A program made the translations under genes and the position numbers. Below the pieces are notes generated by a model. It made no database searches. It was not told where the DNA came from and saw only the letters and a program-made list of their open reading frames with translations. From positions 1 through 64,000 of the forward strand of contig CAYYXR010000002.1 in assembly GCA_964475755.1 (NCBI GenBank): a DNA stretch of 64,000 nt, read 5' to 3'. The stretch is from UBA11612 sp964475755 (lineage in GTDB: Bacteria > Pseudomonadota > Alphaproteobacteria > Rhodospirillales > Rhodospirillaceae). This document shows positions 42,902 through 52,377 of the stretch, piece after piece; positions within the stretch are counted from its first letter, which is position 1; every line of letters starts with the position of its first letter.

Positions 42902-44053
42902 ATGAAGCTCGATAAAGCGCTCAGCATTGACGATCTGCAAAAGCTCGCGAAGCGGCGGCTGCCGCGCGTGGTCTATGATTTTGTCGATGGCGGCGCGGAG
43001 GACGAACATTGCCTTGAGCGCAACTACGCCGCTTACCGGCGTCAGTATTTGTTTCCGCGATATCTGGTGGATATCACCACGCGGGATCAATCGATGGAAC
43101 TGTTCGGTGAAACTTTTTCGTCGCCTTTTGGCGTTGCGCCCATGGGCATTGCCGCCATGGCATGGCCGAAAGCGGATTTACGTCTCGCCGAAGCGGCGGC
43201 GGCGGCCAATATTCCTTTTGTGATATCAGGGAGCAGCACCGCGACCATTGAAGATGTCGCCAAGGTTTGGCCGAAAGCCTGGTATCAGCTCTACATCCCC
43301 AAGACCAACGCCTACACCGAGGAAATTCTGCGCCGCGCGGATGCGGCGGGCCTGAAGGTGCTGGTGGTGACGGTGGATGTGCCGATCCATTCAAAGCGCG
43401 AGCGCAACATTCGCAGCGGTTTTGTTCGGCCCTATACGCCGACGCTGCCGGTTATGTTTGAAGCGCTGAAACATCCGGCGTGGGTGTTCGACTACTTGCG
43501 CACCGGTCTTCCGTATCAGGAAAATTGGATTCCGTTCGGCGAGCCCGGATGGACCTCGCGTCAATTGATGAGTTTTTACGCAAAGGAAGTGCCAGCGCTG
43601 CAAACATGGCAGACGTTGGATTACCTACGCAAACTTTGGCCGGGCAAGCTGGTCGTGAAGGGTGTCTTGCATCCGGAGGATGCGGTGAAGGCGGCCAATG
43701 CCGGTGCGGACGGGATCATTGTCTCCAATCACGGCGGACGTCAGCAGGACCGAGCGCCAACACCCATCGATGCGTTCGATGCCATCAACAAGGCAGTGGG
43801 TGATCGCCTCACTCTCATGATCGACAGCGGTATCAAGCGCGGCTCGGATGTGGTCGCGGCACTATGTCACGGCGCAAAGTTCACATTTGTGGGCCGGGGC
43901 ATGATGTACGGTGTCGCTGCCGGTGGATTCAAAGGCGCAAAGAAGGCCATGGATATTTTGCGCAGCGAAGTTGACATCGCCTTGGGGCAAATCGGTTGTC
44001 CGAACGCATCGAAGCTTGGGCCGCAGTTTTTGCATCACGGTCCTGGCGCCTGA
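42902..44053 (+). CDS. FMN-dependent alpha-hydroxy-acid oxidase/dehydrogenase
   Basis: TIM-barrel flavoenzyme of the L-lactate dehydrogenase, glycolate oxidase and mandelate dehydrogenase family; 383 residues. It oxidises an L-2-hydroxy acid to the 2-oxo acid. The FMN and catalytic residues are Tyr25 (VVYDFVDGGAEDE), Lys253 (LVVKGVLHPEDA), the base His277 and Arg280 (VSNHGGRQQD). The start is ATG 42902; an upstream open frame inside the lactonase gene was ignored. Together with the ThDP enzyme two genes on, it resembles the mandelate to benzoylformate to benzaldehyde logic. Confidence 0.92.
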   Translation: MKLDKALSIDDLQKLAKRRLPRVVYDFVDGGAEDEHCLERNYAAYRRQYLFPRYLVDITTRDQSMELFGETFSSPFGVAPMGIAAMAWPKADLRLAEAAAAANIPFVISGSSTATIEDVAKVWPKAWYQLYIPKTNAYTEEILRRADAAGLKVLVVTVDVPIHSKRERNIRSGFVRPYTPTLPVMFEALKHPAWVFDYLRTGLPYQENWIPFGEPGWTSRQLMSFYAKEVPALQTWQTLDYLRKLWPGKLVVKGVLHPEDAVKAANAGADGIIVSNHGGRQQDRAPTPIDAFDAINKAVGDRLTLMIDSGIKRGSDVVAALCHGAKFTFVGRGMMYGVAAGGFKGAKKAMDILRSEVDIALGQIGCPNASKLGPQFLHHGPGA

Positions 44054-44092
44054 GTTTCACCGGTAAATAAGTAAAAAGAGAAAGACGCATAG

Positions 44093-44872
44093 ATGACTTC
44101 AACGCCCAACACGCTGCGCCGCAAGCTGGAGACCGGCGCGCCTGCCTTCGGGGTCGGCGTGCGGTTGACGCAGTCTGTGGAGATTGCGCGGCTGTTGGCG
44201 GTGGGTGGATATGACTGGATCTTCATCGACCTCGAACATAGCTACTATACGTTAGAGACGGCGTGCCAGTTGTCGCTGACGTCTTTGTCCGCGGGCATCA
44301 CGCCTCTAGTGCGCGTGCCGACTGGTCAATACACGATGGGCACGCGCGCGCTCGACGGCGGGGCGTGGGGCATTGTCGTGCCGCATGTTGAGAATGCCGA
44401 GACCGCACGTGCGGCCGTTCATCAGTTCAAGTTTCCGCCGGTGGGTATGAGGTCGGTCGGCCCGGCCATGCCGCAGATGGACTACATCTCCTCGGCGCAA
44501 GGTGCGGATGCCTTTAACAAGGACATGCTGCTTGTCGCGGTGATTGAAACACCCAAGGGCGTGGAGAACGCGGGCGAAATCGCCGCTGTGCCGGGGATCG
44601 ATGTACTTCTTGTGGGCACAAATGATCTCGCTATGACCATGGGCGTACCGGGTGGTCTTGCGCATGAAAAAGTCATTAGCGGGTATAAAAAAGTGATTGA
44701 AGCATGCACGGCCAACGGCAAATGGCCGGGTGTCGGCGGGGTGTACGACGACGTGCGTTTGCCCGAGATCGTACGTATGGGATTTAAATTGGTGATCGCG
44801 GGCGTTGATCAGGGATTCTTGGTTGCCGGATTGAAACAGCGCTTGGACGTATTGCGCAAATCGGCCGGATAG
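44093..44872 (+). CDS. HpcH/HpaI-family class II aldolase
   Basis: Metal-dependent pyruvate aldolase family protein, 259 residues, cleaving or forming a C-C bond next to a 2-oxo acid. The residues of HpaI are all in place: His49 (DLEHSYY), Arg74 (PLVRVP), Glu152 (VIETPKG) and Asp178 (VGTNDLA). In the operon it could release pyruvate, glyoxylate or a similar fragment, or an aldehyde for the dehydrogenase downstream. Its substrate is not read from the sequence. Confidence 0.9.
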   Translation: MTSTPNTLRRKLETGAPAFGVGVRLTQSVEIARLLAVGGYDWIFIDLEHSYYTLETACQLSLTSLSAGITPLVRVPTGQYTMGTRALDGGAWGIVVPHVENAETARAAVHQFKFPPVGMRSVGPAMPQMDYISSAQGADAFNKDMLLVAVIETPKGVENAGEIAAVPGIDVLLVGTNDLAMTMGVPGGLAHEKVISGYKKVIEACTANGKWPGVGGVYDDVRLPEIVRMGFKLVIAGVDQGFLVAGLKQRLDVLRKSAG

Positions 44873-44889
44873 TTTGAAAGTTTGTTGAG

Positions 44890-46506
44890 ATGAAAAAGTC
44901 GAGAACGGTTGCTCAGGTGTTGGCGGAATCCTTCGTCCGCCATGGGGTGAAACATATTTTCGGGATTCCCGGCGGTGGGTCCAGCCTCGATGTTATTCGC
45001 GCTTGCCATGAGCAAGGTATCAAATATGTGCTGACACGCACCGAGGCGGGTGCGGGCATCATGGCCGCGATCTCGGCGGAGTTGAACGGCGGCTTCGGCG
45101 TGATGATGACCACGCAAGGGCCCGGCACTTTGTGCGCGACCAACGGCGTCGGCTACGCCTGTGTGGACCGCGCGCCGATTTTTCTGATCAGCGACGGTTG
45201 GACCGAGGCACAAGCCAAGCATGATACGCACCAAAAGGTAGATCAGCAGGCCATCATGGCGCCGATCACCAAGGCGCAGACACGCCTTGAAGGTGATGAT
45301 GTCGCCAATGAGGTCGAACATCTTATCCGCTTGATCAAAACTGTCCCACACGGACCGGCCTATATCGAACTCACCGGTGAAGCGGCGCGCCGCGTCGTCG
45401 ATCATGAGTACACACCGGCGGAACCGCAGGCGCCCGCCGCGCTCGATGACGGGTTGATTGCGTCGGCTCGTAAAATGATCGCGGGGGCCAAGAAGCCGGT
45501 TGTGATTGTCGGGCTTGAAGCGCGTGAGCCGAATATCGCGCCGAGTGTCCGCGCATTTGTTGACGAACTACATTGCCCGGTATTCAGCACATATAAAGCC
45601 AAGGGTGTGGTGCCCGAGGAATTACCGCGCCATGTCGGCCTGTTCACAGGTGCATCGGCGGAAAAGGACTGTGTGAATGAGGCAGACCTCATCATCCTCG
45701 TTGGGTTCGATCCGGTGGAGTTGATCGGGCGCCCCTGGCCCTATGCGGCGCCGGTTCTGGATATCGCGCCGGTGAGCCATCCCATTCATTATGTGGAGCC
45801 GGAGATCGGCATCTATCATCCGTTGGCAGCTTCTCTCGACGCTCTGAAAGGCAATAAACCTTCCGAGTGGACGCTGCCGGAAATTGAAAACTTCAAAAGT
45901 GGCATGCGCGAGCGGCTCGTCTATCACGGCGAGGGCAAGGGACTGACGCCCGATCTCATCGTCTCCAATTCGATCGATGTTGCGCAATCCGCAGCCGACC
46001 CGAGGCTCGCCATTGATGCAGGCGCACATATGATTTCGGCCATGGCGATGTGGCAGGCCAAGCAGGCGGGAGACGTGCTGATTTCCAACGGCATTGCAAC
46101 CATGGCCTTTGCGCTGCCTGCGGCTATTAGCGCGTGGCTGCACGAGCCGGAGCGGCGCGTTTTGGCATTTACCGGCGACGGCGGGTTTATGATGTGCGCA
46201 GGTGAGTTATCGACCGCAGCGCAAACCAGGGCGAAGATCTGTCTTGTCGTTTTCAATGACCAGGCGCTGTCGATGATCGGATTGAAACAAAAGTCCCGTC
46301 AGTTGCCTGCAGAGGGCGTGGAATTTCCGCCCGCCGATTTCTCAAAGGTGGCGGAAGGGTTTGGCGTAAAGGGCTTCCGCGTTGATACAGTGGAGCAATA
46401 TAAATCGGCGCTTGAAGCTGCGATGAAGCATGACGGCCCGTGCTTGATCGATGCACGGGTGGACCCGTCGGGCTACCTTGGGCAAATCACCGCACTGCGC
46501 GGCTAA
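44890..46506 (+). CDS. ThDP-dependent 2-oxoacid decarboxylase/acetolactate synthase-like enzyme
   Basis: Thiamine diphosphate enzyme of 538 residues with the three-domain order of the acetolactate synthase and benzoylformate decarboxylase family. Glu52 (LTRTEAGAGIMAA) is the cofactor-activating Glu. The ThDP/Mg motif is GDGGFMM (Asp430) to FNDQAL (Asn456). No regulatory subunit lies nearby, which argues against branched-chain amino acid synthesis and for a catabolic decarboxylase or lyase. Following the alpha-hydroxy-acid oxidase and preceding an aldehyde dehydrogenase, it fits decarboxylation of a 2-oxo acid to an aldehyde; oxalyl-CoA decarboxylase-like activity is another option. Confidence 0.9.
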   Translation: MKKSRTVAQVLAESFVRHGVKHIFGIPGGGSSLDVIRACHEQGIKYVLTRTEAGAGIMAAISAELNGGFGVMMTTQGPGTLCATNGVGYACVDRAPIFLISDGWTEAQAKHDTHQKVDQQAIMAPITKAQTRLEGDDVANEVEHLIRLIKTVPHGPAYIELTGEAARRVVDHEYTPAEPQAPAALDDGLIASARKMIAGAKKPVVIVGLEAREPNIAPSVRAFVDELHCPVFSTYKAKGVVPEELPRHVGLFTGASAEKDCVNEADLIILVGFDPVELIGRPWPYAAPVLDIAPVSHPIHYVEPEIGIYHPLAASLDALKGNKPSEWTLPEIENFKSGMRERLVYHGEGKGLTPDLIVSNSIDVAQSAADPRLAIDAGAHMISAMAMWQAKQAGDVLISNGIATMAFALPAAISAWLHEPERRVLAFTGDGGFMMCAGELSTAAQTRAKICLVVFNDQALSMIGLKQKSRQLPAEGVEFPPADFSKVAEGFGVKGFRVDTVEQYKSALEAAMKHDGPCLIDARVDPSGYLGQITALRG

Positions 46507-46533
46507 GCGCTGGCACAATCTACGGAGGGACCC

Positions 46534-48000
46534 GTGAAGACATATAATATGTATATCGACGGCGCATGGGCTGAGCCGGCCAGCGGCAAATGGTTCGATA
46601 CCACCAACCCCTATAGCGGCGAGGTCTGGGCGAAAATCGCCCACGGCGCCGAAGCCGATGTGGACAAGGCGGTGAACGCGGCGAAGAACGCGCTTCCCGA
46701 ATGGTCGTCGATGAAGCCGTTCCAACGTGGCCACTTACTCATGAAGTTAGCTGACGCTTTGGAAGCGAGGGCCGAACATTTGGCGGAAACGGAAGTGCGC
46801 GACAACGGCAAGCTTTATGCCGAGATGCTGGGCCAGAATAAATACATTCCTCAATGGTATCGCTATTACGGCGGTCTGGCCGACAAAATCGAAGGCGCGG
46901 TCATTCCGACCGACAAAGCCAATGTGTTCAATTTCACGCGCTACGAACCCCTGGGTGTGATCGCCATGATCACCGCGTGGAATTCGCCGTTGCTCTTGTT
47001 GGCATTTAAGCTTGCGCCCGCGTTGGCGGCGGGGAACACCGCGGTGATCAAACCGTCTGAATTTACCTCCGCGTCCACGCTCGAGTTTTGCAACATCTGC
47101 GAGGAAGTCGGCATTCCCAAGGGCGTGATCAATGTGGTCACCGGTTTCGGCAAGGACGTCGGTGCGTCGCTGGTCTCGCACCCGGACGTGGCCAAGGTGG
47201 CGTTCACCGGGTCGGATGTGTCGGGGCAAAAGATTTACGAGAACGCCGCGAAGGACATGAAGCATGTGTCTTTGGAATTAGGCGGCAAATCGCCGAACAT
47301 CGTGTTCGAAGATGCCGATCAGGAAGCCGCCGTCATGGGCGCGATCTCCGGCATCTTTGCCGCGACCGGTCAAACGTGTATCGCCGGCTCACGCTTGCTC
47401 CTACAAAAATCCATTCATAATTCCTTCGTTGACCGGCTTCTTGAGGTGGCCAAATCCGCCAAGGTCGGCGACCCCATGTCCACGGACACCAACGTGGGTC
47501 CGGTGACAACGGCGCCGCAGTATCAAAAGGTGCTCGAATACATCGATGTGGCCAAAAAGGAGGGCGCAAAGTGCGTGCTCGGCGGTGGCCCGGTGGAGGG
47601 CGCGCCGGGTGGTCAATTCGTCCAGCCAACGATCTTTACCGGCGTGAACAATAAAATGCGGATAGCGCAAGAAGAGGTGTTCGGTCCGGTGCTGTCCGTC
47701 ATTCCGTTTGAAGACGAGGAAGATGCCATCAAGATTGCCAACGATGTCCGCTTCGGCTTGGCGGCGGGCGTGTGGACAAGCAATGTCGGGCGTATGCTGC
47801 GTATGTCGGAGAAGCTGAAGGTGGGCACGGTTTGGATCAATACCTACCGCGCCATTAGTTATACATCTCCCTTCGGCGGCTATAAACGCAGCGGCATCGG
47901 GCGCGAGAACGGCATGGATGCCATGAAGGACTTCATGCAGGTCAAATCCGTATGGATTGCGACGGACTCCTCGGTCGCTAATCCGTTTGTCATGCGCTGA
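46534..48000 (+). CDS. NAD(P)-dependent aldehyde dehydrogenase
   Basis: Aldehyde dehydrogenase of 488 residues with Asn150 (TAWNSP), general base Glu248 (LELGGKSP) and nucleophile Cys282 (GQTCIAGSR), all expected for an active enzyme. It starts at GTG 46534 behind GGAGGGACCC. In the operon it would oxidise the aldehyde made by the ThDP enzyme to a carboxylic acid. The aldehyde itself is unknown. Confidence 0.94.
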   Translation: MKTYNMYIDGAWAEPASGKWFDTTNPYSGEVWAKIAHGAEADVDKAVNAAKNALPEWSSMKPFQRGHLLMKLADALEARAEHLAETEVRDNGKLYAEMLGQNKYIPQWYRYYGGLADKIEGAVIPTDKANVFNFTRYEPLGVIAMITAWNSPLLLLAFKLAPALAAGNTAVIKPSEFTSASTLEFCNICEEVGIPKGVINVVTGFGKDVGASLVSHPDVAKVAFTGSDVSGQKIYENAAKDMKHVSLELGGKSPNIVFEDADQEAAVMGAISGIFAATGQTCIAGSRLLLQKSIHNSFVDRLLEVAKSAKVGDPMSTDTNVGPVTTAPQYQKVLEYIDVAKKEGAKCVLGGGPVEGAPGGQFVQPTIFTGVNNKMRIAQEEVFGPVLSVIPFEDEEDAIKIANDVRFGLAAGVWTSNVGRMLRMSEKLKVGTVWINTYRAISYTSPFGGYKRSGIGRENGMDAMKDFMQVKSVWIATDSSVANPFVMR

Positions 48001-48014
48001 GGACGAAACGAAAA

Positions 48015-48512
48015 ATGTCAGACAACGCTTTTATGGAAGGTTACAAATCCGTCGGTCGTTACCTCGAGGACTTCAAGGTCGGCGGCGTTTACGAGCATCG
48101 CCCCGGGCGGACGATCACGAGTGCGGACAACATCAACTTCAGCCTGATGACCATGAACCAGCATCCGATCCATTGCGATGAGGCGTTCGCCGCGCAATCG
48201 GAATTCGGCAAACCCATCGTCAATTCCGCGCTGACATTGTCCATCGTCGTGGGCATGACAGTGAACGACGTGAGTTTTCGGGCCATTGCTAACCTCGGCT
48301 GGAAGGAAATCAAGCTGGTCGCACCGGTTTTCCCCGGCGACACGGTTTATGCCCGCAGTAAAGTTCTGGACGTTAGAGAGTCCAAATCCCGCCCGACACA
48401 GGGTATCGTGACCACCGAGACGGAAGGGTATAAAGCCGACGGCACCGTATTTATGCAGTTCCAGCGTTCGGCCCTTATTCCGAAGCGCGGTCACGGCGTT
48501 GGGGAAAAATAG
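48015..48512 (+). CDS. MaoC-like hydratase, mesaconyl-CoA hydratase type
   Basis: Hotdog-fold enoyl-CoA hydratase family protein of 165 residues. The active-site segment reads NFSLMTMNQHPIHCDEAFA, with Asn and His in the pattern of the mesaconyl-CoA hydratase group rather than the Asp-x-Asn-Pro of (R)-hydratases. GKPIVNSALTLSIVVG follows. It would add water across a CoA-bound double bond formed by the acyl-CoA dehydrogenase three genes on. It starts 14 bp after the aldehyde dehydrogenase stop. Confidence 0.88.
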   Translation: MSDNAFMEGYKSVGRYLEDFKVGGVYEHRPGRTITSADNINFSLMTMNQHPIHCDEAFAAQSEFGKPIVNSALTLSIVVGMTVNDVSFRAIANLGWKEIKLVAPVFPGDTVYARSKVLDVRESKSRPTQGIVTTETEGYKADGTVFMQFQRSALIPKRGHGVGEK

Positions 48513-48556
48513 ACGCACGCTTTAATCGAGGCCGGAGATCGGCCCGGGAGGAATTC

Positions 48557-49957
48557 ATGCCTGACGATCAACGTTACACGCCGGCCATTTCTGAGAGCCT
48601 TGCCGGTTTTTTTGCGGGTGCCCAGGCGAGCGATATTCCCGCCGATGTGCGTGTGCGTGGTTTACATCATGCGTTGGATGCAATCGGGATCGCGCTTGCG
48701 TCCACCAAATTCGATTTCGCGCAAGCCACTTTGCGCGGCCTTCAATCGCTCGGCGGAACCGGCGATGTTCCCGTGATCGGCACGAACGTGACCATGTCAC
48801 CGCGCGATGCCGCAATCATGAACGGCTACCTTATTCATAGTTTGGATTTCGATGACACCCATATGGGCGGCGTGATCCATCCGACCGCAAGCGTGCTGCC
48901 CGCCGCGCTTTCCGCAGGTGCCATGACCGGCGCGTCCGGTAAGGATATCGTGACCGCCTATATATTAGGTGTGGAAGTTGCGTCGCGCCTCGGCGCCGTA
49001 GCGCAGGGCGGGTTTCATCAGGTGGGATTCCATCCCACCGGCGCGGTCGGCGTGTTCGCGAGCGCTCTCGTGGCCGGAAAGATCATGGGCCTAAACGCAC
49101 AGCAACTGGCCATGGCGCAGGGCATTACGCTCTCGATGGCCGCCGGCAGTTTGGAATTTCTGGAAGACGGCGCGTGGAATAAGCGCCTGCACCCAGGCTG
49201 GGCCGCAGCTGCCGGGATCACCGCTGCCGCTTTGGCGAAGGAAGGATTCCAGGGCGCGTCGAAACCCTACGAAGGCCGCTTTGGTTTTTTCAATTCCTAT
49301 CTTGGAAAGGAATCCGGCCGCGCAAAACTTTCCATCGCCACGGACGGTTTAGGTGAAACATGGGAGTTGCTGAACACGGCGATCAAACCGTATCCGGCAT
49401 GTCACTTTGTTCACGCCTCGGTTGACGCAGCGCTGGAATTGAAAAAGCAAGGCGTCGAACCGGCGAACATCGACAAAATTGAAGACCTGATTCCGGGCGA
49501 CGTCGTCAAAACAGTGTGCGAGCCCGAAGCGGCTAAAATGCGTCCCGCCAATGCCTACGAGGCGCAATTCAGCATTCCATTTGCGGTCGCGGCCGCCTTC
49601 GTCCGCGGTAAGTTTACTTTGGCTGAACTCGAGCCCGAGGCGCGCAGCGACAAGGCGATTTTGGGTTTGGCGCAAAAAGTAAAATACAAAGTCGACCCGG
49701 ACTCGCCGTTCCCGAAGGCCTATTCAGGTGAAGTGATCGTGACCTTGAAAGACGGCAAGACCGTGCGTCACCGGGAGCACGTCAATCGCGGTGCCATGGA
49801 CCGGCCGCTCAGCAACGGCGATATCATCGAAAAGTATAGGGGCAACGCCGCTTTGTGCGTCAACGGTTCTGAAATCGATAAGATACAGACTGCCGTGTTG
49901 GCGTTCGACGACGCGAAAGACGCCGCGGCCCTTCTCTCGCAGCTCGCCGTCGGCTGA
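48557..49957 (+). CDS. MmgE/PrpD family protein
   Basis: Member of the 2-methylcitrate dehydratase/iminodisuccinate epimerase family, 466 residues. It shows HHALDAIGIALAST, the typical AIMNGYLIHSLDFDDTHMGG with the Asp-Asp-Thr-His motif, HPTASVLPAALSAG and FHPTGAVGVFASA. Members remove water from, or epimerise, tricarboxylic-type acids. Lacking PrpB and PrpC neighbours, it is not part of a methylcitrate cycle here. The ribosome site is GGGAGGAATTC. Confidence 0.9.
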   Translation: MPDDQRYTPAISESLAGFFAGAQASDIPADVRVRGLHHALDAIGIALASTKFDFAQATLRGLQSLGGTGDVPVIGTNVTMSPRDAAIMNGYLIHSLDFDDTHMGGVIHPTASVLPAALSAGAMTGASGKDIVTAYILGVEVASRLGAVAQGGFHQVGFHPTGAVGVFASALVAGKIMGLNAQQLAMAQGITLSMAAGSLEFLEDGAWNKRLHPGWAAAAGITAAALAKEGFQGASKPYEGRFGFFNSYLGKESGRAKLSIATDGLGETWELLNTAIKPYPACHFVHASVDAALELKKQGVEPANIDKIEDLIPGDVVKTVCEPEAAKMRPANAYEAQFSIPFAVAAAFVRGKFTLAELEPEARSDKAILGLAQKVKYKVDPDSPFPKAYSGEVIVTLKDGKTVRHREHVNRGAMDRPLSNGDIIEKYRGNAALCVNGSEIDKIQTAVLAFDDAKDAAALLSQLAVG

Positions 49958-49988
49958 TCATCATTTAATTCAACCAGAGAATTCGTAC

Positions 49989-51170
49989 ATGTCTTCACCA
50001 GCGTCCACCGTGCGCGACGATGCCGACCGTTCCGAACAGGAACAGCTTATTCTGAACAGTGTTGACCGGTTCCTTGAAAAGGATGTTCGTCCGTACGTTC
50101 ACAAACTGGAGCACGACGACACATACCCTCAGGACATCGTCGATCGCATGAAGGAGATGGGCCTGTTCGGCGCTATCATTCCAGAGGAATACGGCGGACT
50201 TGGGCTGCGCCCATCGACTTACGCAAAAATCATCGAGCGGATTTCCCAAGTTTGGATGTCCGTGAGCGGCATTATCAACTCACATCTGATCATGTCGTTC
50301 ATTGTCTATCGCATGGGAACCGATCAGCAGCGGCAAACATTTCTGCCCCGGTTTGCCACCGGCGAATTGCGCGGCGGTTTGGCGCTGACCGAGCCTAATT
50401 GCGGAACCGATCTTCAGGCGATCCGAACAACGGCCAAACGCGATGGCGACAATTACGTCATCAACGGCAGCAAGACCTGGATTTCAAACAGCATCGAAGG
50501 CAGCTGTTTCGCGCTGCTGGTCAAGACGGACCCGAAAGCCGAGCCGCGTCACAAGGGCATGAGCATGTTCATTGCCGAGAAGGGGCCGGGCTTCAATGTG
50601 AGCCGCAAGCTGGAGAAGCTCGGCTACAAAGGCATAGATACGGCGGAATTGAACTTTCAGGATTACCGCATTCCCGCCGACCGTCTCATCGGCGGCGAGG
50701 AAGGCAAAGGCATGGCCTGCGCCATCACCGGCCTGGAATTGGGGCGCGTGAACGTGGCCGCGCGCGGCGTGGGCATCGCCCAAGCCGCCTTGGATGAAGC
50801 CGTTAAGTACAGTCAGCAACGCACGACGTTCGGCAAGCCGATCCATGAACATCAGGCCATCGCGCTCAAGCTCGCGGATATGGTCACCAAGACAACGGCG
50901 GCCCGCCATCTCACCGATCACGCCGCGCAAGCCTTGGATCGGGGCGAGCGCTGTGATTTCGAAGTCGGCATGGCGAAGCTATTTGCCACGGAAACAGCCG
51001 TGGAAAATTCATTGGAATGCATGCGCATTCACGGTGGATACGGCTATTCGAAAGAATTCATCGTTGAGCGGTTGTACCGGGACGCACCGCTACTGGTCAT
51101 CGGCGAAGGCACCAACGAAATTCAGCGCATCGTCATCGCCAAGCGCCTTATCGAAAAAAACAAGATCTGA
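49989..51170 (+). CDS. Acyl-CoA dehydrogenase
   Basis: FAD-dependent acyl-CoA dehydrogenase of 393 residues introducing a 2,3-double bond. It has LTEPNCGTDLQAIRTTA and KTWISNS (FAD binding), RTTFGKPI, the C-terminal IHGGYGYSKEF and catalytic Glu373 in IGEGTNEIQ, the short-chain/glutaryl-type position. It starts at ATG 49989; the longer frame from 49791 overlaps the MmgE gene and is not coding. It pairs logically with the CoA-transferase that follows and the MaoC hydratase before it. Confidence 0.93.
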   Translation: MSSPASTVRDDADRSEQEQLILNSVDRFLEKDVRPYVHKLEHDDTYPQDIVDRMKEMGLFGAIIPEEYGGLGLRPSTYAKIIERISQVWMSVSGIINSHLIMSFIVYRMGTDQQRQTFLPRFATGELRGGLALTEPNCGTDLQAIRTTAKRDGDNYVINGSKTWISNSIEGSCFALLVKTDPKAEPRHKGMSMFIAEKGPGFNVSRKLEKLGYKGIDTAELNFQDYRIPADRLIGGEEGKGMACAITGLELGRVNVAARGVGIAQAALDEAVKYSQQRTTFGKPIHEHQAIALKLADMVTKTTAARHLTDHAAQALDRGERCDFEVGMAKLFATETAVENSLECMRIHGGYGYSKEFIVERLYRDAPLLVIGEGTNEIQRIVIAKRLIEKNKI

Positions 51171-51183
51171 CAGGAACAAGCCA

Positions 51184-52377
51184 GTGCTGCCGTTGCAAGG
51201 TGTGACCATCGTTGCCGTCGAACAATACGGCGCTGGCCCGTTTGGTACCATGCTCCTCGCCGACATGGGCGCCGATATCATCAAAATAGAAAACCCTGCC
51301 GAGGGCGGCGAAGTCAGCCGCCAAGTGGGCCCCTACTATTTCGAAGAAGGCAGCAGCCACTTCTTTCAGGCCTTCAACCGTAATAAACGCAGCATGACGC
51401 TGAACTTGAAGCATCCCGAGGGCCAAAAGATCTTTAGGGAGCTGGTGAAGACTGTCGATGCGGTCTTCAATAATCTGCGCGGCGATCAGCCGGAAAAACT
51501 CGGCCTGACTTACGACGCGCTGAAAGACATCAACCCGAAGATCGTTTGCGGTCATTTGTCGGCCTACGGACGCACGGGCCCGCGCAAGTCCTGGCCGGGG
51601 TATGACTACCTGATGCAGGCCGAGGCCGGATACTTAAGCCTGACCGGCGAGCCTGACGGTCCGCCCGCGCGCATGGGGCTTTCCATCGTTGACCTGATGA
51701 CGGGGGTGATGTCCGCGTTTGGCCTAGCGTCGGCTTTATATAGTGTGCGCGCGACCGGGAAGGGCATGGATGTGGATACGTCCCTGTTCGACACGGCCTT
51801 GCATAACCTCACGTACTTGGCGACGTGGTACCTCAACGCCGGACACGTTCAGGGGCGCGAGCCGCGTTCTGCGCATCCGTCGTTGGTTCCCTCCCAGCTG
51901 TATCGCACCAAAGACGGCTGGATTTTCATTATGTGCAATAAGGAAAAATTCTGGCCTATTTTTGCCGACAAGCTTGGTCATCCGGAATGGACGAAAGACG
52001 AGAGGTTTTCCAAGCCTGACTCCCGATTGAAATACCGGGAGGAACTCACTCCGATGATCGATGAGGCGTTCATGGAACGCACCACAGAAGAATGGATGGG
52101 GTTGCTCGGCGGCACTGTGCCTGCCGCACCGGTCTATGATGTTGCACAGGCGTTGGAAAACCCGTTCGTCAAAGAGAGCGGTCGCCTTGCCGATTACATC
52201 GGCGGTGACGTGGGCGAGCAGGTCATCCGCCAACTTGCAGGTCCGCTGCGCATCGGCGGCGTGGACATGCCGCACCGTGCGGCGCCGGCGCTGGGCGGCG
52301 ATACAGACAAACTGCTTTCGGAGTTGGGGATCAGCAAGGACGGCATCGAAGCCTTGCGTAAGGAGGGAGTGATATGA
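51184..52377 (+). CDS. Class III CoA-transferase, CaiB/BaiF family
   Basis: Transfers CoA from an acyl-CoA donor to a free acid. It has 397 residues from GTG 51184, preceded by AGGAACAAG. GVTIVAVEQYGAGPFGTMLLADMGA opens the protein, with AFNRNKRSMTLNLK and Asp170 (GLSIVDLMTG) at the place of the formyl-CoA transferase nucleophile Asp169. It would activate the acid produced by the aldehyde dehydrogenase. Its last four bases overlap the next start (ATGA). The frame open to 50794 lies inside the acyl-CoA dehydrogenase gene and is a shadow. Confidence 0.92.
   Translation: MLPLQGVTIVAVEQYGAGPFGTMLLADMGADIIKIENPAEGGEVSRQVGPYYFEEGSSHFFQAFNRNKRSMTLNLKHPEGQKIFRELVKTVDAVFNNLRGDQPEKLGLTYDALKDINPKIVCGHLSAYGRTGPRKSWPGYDYLMQAEAGYLSLTGEPDGPPARMGLSIVDLMTGVMSAFGLASALYSVRATGKGMDVDTSLFDTALHNLTYLATWYLNAGHVQGREPRSAHPSLVPSQLYRTKDGWIFIMCNKEKFWPIFADKLGHPEWTKDERFSKPDSRLKYREELTPMIDEAFMERTTEEWMGLLGGTVPAAPVYDVAQALENPFVKESGRLADYIGGDVGEQVIRQLAGPLRIGGVDMPHRAAPALGGDTDKLLSELGISKDGIEALRKEGVI

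Noticed and set aside
44890..46506. Acetolactate synthase of branched-chain amino acid synthesis.
   Set aside because: No small subunit or ilv genes are adjacent, and the setting is a catabolic operon.
50794..51183. Long N-terminal extension of the CoA-transferase frame.
   Set aside because: It overlaps the acyl-CoA dehydrogenase gene in another frame, and the family start matches GTG 51184 with a ribosome site.
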